NCBI GenBank assembly: GCA_955652715.1
Contig: CATPBS010000332.1
Coordinates: 1 to 8,729, forward strand
Direction of reading: 5' to 3'
Origin: an uncultured Candidatus Udaeobacter sp.
Lineage (GTDB): Bacteria > Verrucomicrobiota > Verrucomicrobiia > Chthoniobacterales > UBA10450
Length of the DNA: 8,729 nt
Shown here in pieces: positions 6,498 through 8,729 of this stretch. The notes under the pieces are model-generated. The model saw only the letters and a program-made list of their open reading frames with translations. It had not been told where the DNA came from and ran no database searches. Numbering within the stretch: position 1 is the stretch's first letter; each line of letters starts with the position of its first letter. The position numbers and the translations under genes are program-made.

Positions 6498-8345
6498 CTA
6501 GACTTTTTCACGGAGTCGATACCTAAAAAGCTCGATCAGAAAGGCTCTGCGTTTCTTCGCGTCTCGGAAAATATCAAGCAAATCGAAGACCTGGTCTATG
6601 TCGCGCTCGGTCTCGAGCTGCTTTTTCACAGCCGCTGTGCTGACGCTCGGCAGGAAGATTGTATGACAGCGCGCATTCTCTTGCTTCGCTTTCGTGAATG
6701 ACTTCTTAGTCTCCCCTAGCCGCGTTTGTGCCCCTGCTTTGTCAGCACTGCCCTTAATTTCAATCACGCAAACGAGTTCCTTCTTCGCATTGCGAAATTC
6801 CACATCTGGTTCCGAACCAAAGGCTATTGTCGTGCCGCTTTTAAGAACTACAACGCCTTCATCTGGGGTTGGATCGGTGCCCTCCGAAACTGCGACCAGG
6901 CCTTTGAGATGCGCGAAGTCGATTATAATTCGCTCCAATTCGAGAGCTGAAGCTTTGCCGATGTTGTTCACCCAAGTGCCTTGCCATTCGCTGCCTGCTT
7001 CAGCGTGCATCGTGCCCAACAGCGTCTCTCGGTTTGTGCTACCGGTTGCGACGACCAAACGAGACAAAAATTGATTCAGCAGAACGCAAAGATCGGAGAT
7101 ACGCGATAGTTTCGTCGACTTCTTGCGAATCTGCGCGATGCCTTTCGCCGGCAAGCACGCGAGCAACCGATAATACTTGAGTAGATCTAGGTTCTTCGCG
7201 ACTACTTCCGGGTGCGCAAATATTTCTGATGGGACGAGTCCCAGCTTGTCGGCAACAGGGACGTTTTCGCCCGGGAATTGAGCATTAGCAACGACTAACG
7301 CAATGCGGCCCCCTTGCTTTACAGCAGTTGCCATATTCTTGATCACCAGGTTCATGTCTTCAAAGTAACCCTGCACCATGACCGGCAATCGATTGTTATT
7401 AAGATCCTTGGCCGCAAGTTGCGTTAACACCTCGTCTAGAGCGGGTAATTTGATCTCTTTGCCGACATGCTCGCGGCTTTCGACGTGCGAGCGAAGCAAG
7501 CTGTGACGAACATCCACCATCTCGCGATGCGATTTCACGGTAAGCAGGCACAGCTCCAACGCATACGTCCGTGAATAATCGTAGCGATTTAGATATGGCG
7601 GTGACGTAATGATTGCTCCGACTCGGCCAGCGTACTTTTTGGCCCAGCTTTCGTCGCGTGCATCTCCGGGTGACACGCTCACCCGCACCTTACCGGCTTT
7701 GAACAAGGTTTGCTGTTGTTGCGAAAGATCGCTGATCATCGTGCTGAGCATGGCGCGCAGAGCGTCGCGAACAGGTGGAATCCGCTTCTCAACAAGCCGC
7801 AGGAACTGACCGTCTTTCGACGTTCGACTTACTGTTTCCAGAATGCTCAGCAGGCCGAGCATTAGAAAGTCACGGATGCGCGGTCGAAACTTCTCGATCT
7901 CTTCTTTAAAAAACAGGATCTGCGTCTGAACATCTGGCGTGAACGCCAGATTGATAATGCGGACATTCGGCCAGCTTATCGACGGCTGGTGAAATGGAAT
8001 GTCCATTAATCGTTGCACTGCGCGCAACAACTCGTCGAGATCTGCCCAATCGAATAGTTTTACCTTTGCGACGAATGCCGACGTTGGAAGAACGTCAATT
8101 CCGGCTGCGCGAATTCCGAACTCTTTGCATGTCAGCAGTGTCGTACCGCATCCCGCGAACGGATCGAAGACGAAGTCGCGCTTCGTGAGGCCAAATTGTG
8201 CAGCGAGCTCGACCACTAATTGGCGAGAGAATCCTTCTTTGAATTTAAACCAATTGTAAACTGGGAGCGCTTTGTTGGGTACATAAGTTACAAGCCGCCG
8301 CGCCTCTAGACGAACTTGCAAGCAGTTCCGATATTTCTCCTCCAA
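6498..8345 (-). CDS. DNA methyltransferase fused to a probable XcyI-type restriction endonuclease
   Basis: This is a single-chain restriction-modification enzyme candidate of 615 visible residues. The N-terminal half is an AdoMet-dependent amino-methyltransferase: DFVFDPFAGCGTT (57-69, AdoMet site) followed by the catalytic IITSPPYLNRYDYSR (245-259). SPPY is typical of N4-cytosine enzymes, although N6-adenine is possible. Motif I precedes motif IV, the reverse of the common beta-class order. The region about 270-430 probably includes target recognition. The C-terminal part (about 415-615) has a PD-(D/E)XK nuclease core: EPDVEF (512-517), then VCVIEIKG (525-532), followed by ADKAGAQTRLGETKKSF (534-550), which resembles the XcyI/Cfr9I family (known sites CCCGGG). 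The only in-frame start here is TTG (8345-8343), but the frame is open and coding-like upstream to a TGA at 8447-8445, so this annotated start is probably not the true N-terminus. G+C appears lower than in neighbouring genes, compatible with transfer. It ends 14 bases before the metallopeptidase gene. Confidence 0.88.
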   Translation of the reverse strand: MEEKYRNCLQVRLEARRLVTYVPNKALPVYNWFKFKEGFSRQLVVELAAQFGLTKRDFVFDPFAGCGTTLLTCKEFGIRAAGIDVLPTSAFVAKVKLFDWADLDELLRAVQRLMDIPFHQPSISWPNVRIINLAFTPDVQTQILFFKEEIEKFRPRIRDFLMLGLLSILETVSRTSKDGQFLRLVEKRIPPVRDALRAMLSTMISDLSQQQQTLFKAGKVRVSVSPGDARDESWAKKYAGRVGAIITSPPYLNRYDYSRTYALELCLLTVKSHREMVDVRHSLLRSHVESREHVGKEIKLPALDEVLTQLAAKDLNNNRLPVMVQGYFEDMNLVIKNMATAVKQGGRIALVVANAQFPGENVPVADKLGLVPSEIFAHPEVVAKNLDLLKYYRLLACLPAKGIAQIRKKSTKLSRISDLCVLLNQFLSRLVVATGSTNRETLLGTMHAEAGSEWQGTWVNNIGKASALELERIIIDFAHLKGLVAVSEGTDPTPDEGVVVLKSGTTIAFGSEPDVEFRNAKKELVCVIEIKGSADKAGAQTRLGETKKSFTKAKQENARCHTIFLPSVSTAAVKKQLETERDIDQVFDLLDIFRDAKKRRAFLIELFRYRLREKV

Positions 8346-8389
8346 GGCCGCGCGGTGCTTTTGCTCCGCGCTGGTGTAATCGATCGGAA

Positions 8390-8548
8390 TTACGGCACTT
8401 TCGCGCGTTTTACGAGTTGCGAAGATAGGACCTCCGTGCTGGCGTCACGACGTAACAGGTACAACTGCTCCTGCTCTTTGGCGCGGGGGCTTATCTTGGA
8501 GTAAGTCGGCGCGCGAAAAGTTTTTGTCGCGACGGGGGATTTTCGCAT
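8390..8548 (-). pseudogene. Out-of-frame N-terminal piece of the methyltransferase-nuclease gene
   Basis: From an ATG at 8548-8546 (another lies at 8563-8561) the minus strand encodes MRKSPVATKTF, then SPRAKEQEQLYLLRRDAST, and stops at TAA 8392-8390. The methyltransferase frame is open from 8444 and there reads GGPIFATRKTRESAVIPIDY and then TSAEQKHRAALEEKYRNC into the annotated protein. It has no ATG or GTG in this stretch. Joining the two by a -1 shift (equivalent to restoring one lost base) between 8390 and 8444 gives a natural-looking N-terminus adding about 67 residues. This could be a disabling mutation, a programmed frameshift or an assembly error. No classical slippery heptamer was seen. 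As a stand-alone 52-residue protein it has no recognisable helix-turn-helix. Confidence 0.6.
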
Positions 8549-8596
8549 GGCGATGTTTAACATGGAAAAGTTTCGAAGGCTACGAAATTGCGGCGT

Positions 8597-8629
8597 CCGG
8601 GCTCGGCAGTTGCTCAAGCCGCCCGGCTT
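8597..8629. other. GC-rich hairpin in the leader of the restriction-modification gene
   Basis: CCGGGC (8597-8602) pairs with GCCCGG (8621-8626), extended inward by GGC (8605-8607) with GCC (8618-8620). An alternative small hairpin is AAGCC (8616-8620) with GGCTT (8625-8629). On the plus strand it is followed by CACTTTTG, a poor terminator tail. It may act on transcripts of either strand; no function is assigned. Confidence 0.3.
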
Positions 8630-8650
8630 CACTTTTGTTGCGCTGATTGT

Positions 8651-8678
8651 TTGACAAGCCTTCCAAGTCCTCTATAGA
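8651..8678 (+). promoter_or_regulatory. Sigma70-like promoter pointing out of the right edge
   Basis: TTGACA (8651-8656), a perfect -35 consensus, is followed after 16 bases by TATAGA (8673-8678), a good -10. The -10 lies inside a 10-bp perfect palindrome, CTCTATAGAG (8670-8679), which could be an operator. No start codon follows before the window ends, so the gene it would drive lies further right. The remaining sequence between 8549 and 8729 holds no recognised gene. Confidence 0.45.
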
Positions 8679-8729
8679 GAGGCCGGCTCGTCACACCGAG
8701 TCGTCGTCAGAAGGTCGCGCGCATTAAGG

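Noticed and set aside
8390..8632. 80-codon minus-strand frame from a GTG at 8632 as an independent small gene, for example a restriction controller protein
   Set aside because: No helix-turn-helix or start signal is visible, and the residues before 8548 overlap a GC-rich hairpin. The part from 8548 is better explained as the frameshifted N-terminus of the methyltransferase-nuclease.
1..8729. CRISPR array, tRNA or rRNA genes
   Set aside because: No regularly spaced direct repeats, tRNA cloverleaf or rRNA sequence was seen on either strand.

Overview
This is an 8.7 kb chromosomal window from a bacterium with moderately high G+C. The S15 and PNPase sequences, the intergenic repeat with TGTCATTCCGAG-type ends and the general gene style suggest Verrucomicrobiota (Chthoniobacterales/Spartobacteria-like). 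That placement comes from sequence feel rather than a computed phylogeny, and an acidobacterial source is not excluded.

Left part (1-2641), all on the minus strand: reading 5'->3' on that strand, a VOC/glyoxalase-fold protein is followed by a family 2 glycosyltransferase, then rpsO (ribosomal protein S15), then pnp (polynucleotide phosphorylase), which runs off the left edge. rpsO-pnp is a classic conserved housekeeping pair. Its intergenic leader (924-1107) folds into a large two-tier palindrome. One segment of that palindrome can pair either with an upstream strand or with the pnp Shine-Dalgarno, which looks like a translational switch.

Middle (2765-4318), plus strand: a multi-spanning GT39/ArnT-like membrane glycosyltransferase, divergent from the VOC gene and convergent with the ATP-grasp gene that follows.

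Right part (4338-8548), all on the minus strand: a methyltransferase gene fused to a probable XcyI-type restriction nuclease domain, then (14 bp later) a HEAGH zinc metallopeptidase, then a D-Ala-D-Ala-ligase-like ATP-grasp enzyme. The peptidase and ligase are separated by an 83-bp inverted-repeat, MITE/REP-like element that fills almost the whole intercistronic space. The restriction-modification gene appears to carry a one-base frameshift near its 5' end: coding-like sequence continues upstream of the only available in-frame start (a TTG) and then switches frame towards ATG codons at 8548/8563. The extreme right edge (8549-8729) holds no recognised gene, but it has a good sigma70-like promoter pointing right out of the window.

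The most notable items are the single-chain methyltransferase-nuclease fusion with its apparent 5' frameshift, the pnp leader switch, and the ligase/peptidase pair next to the restriction gene.
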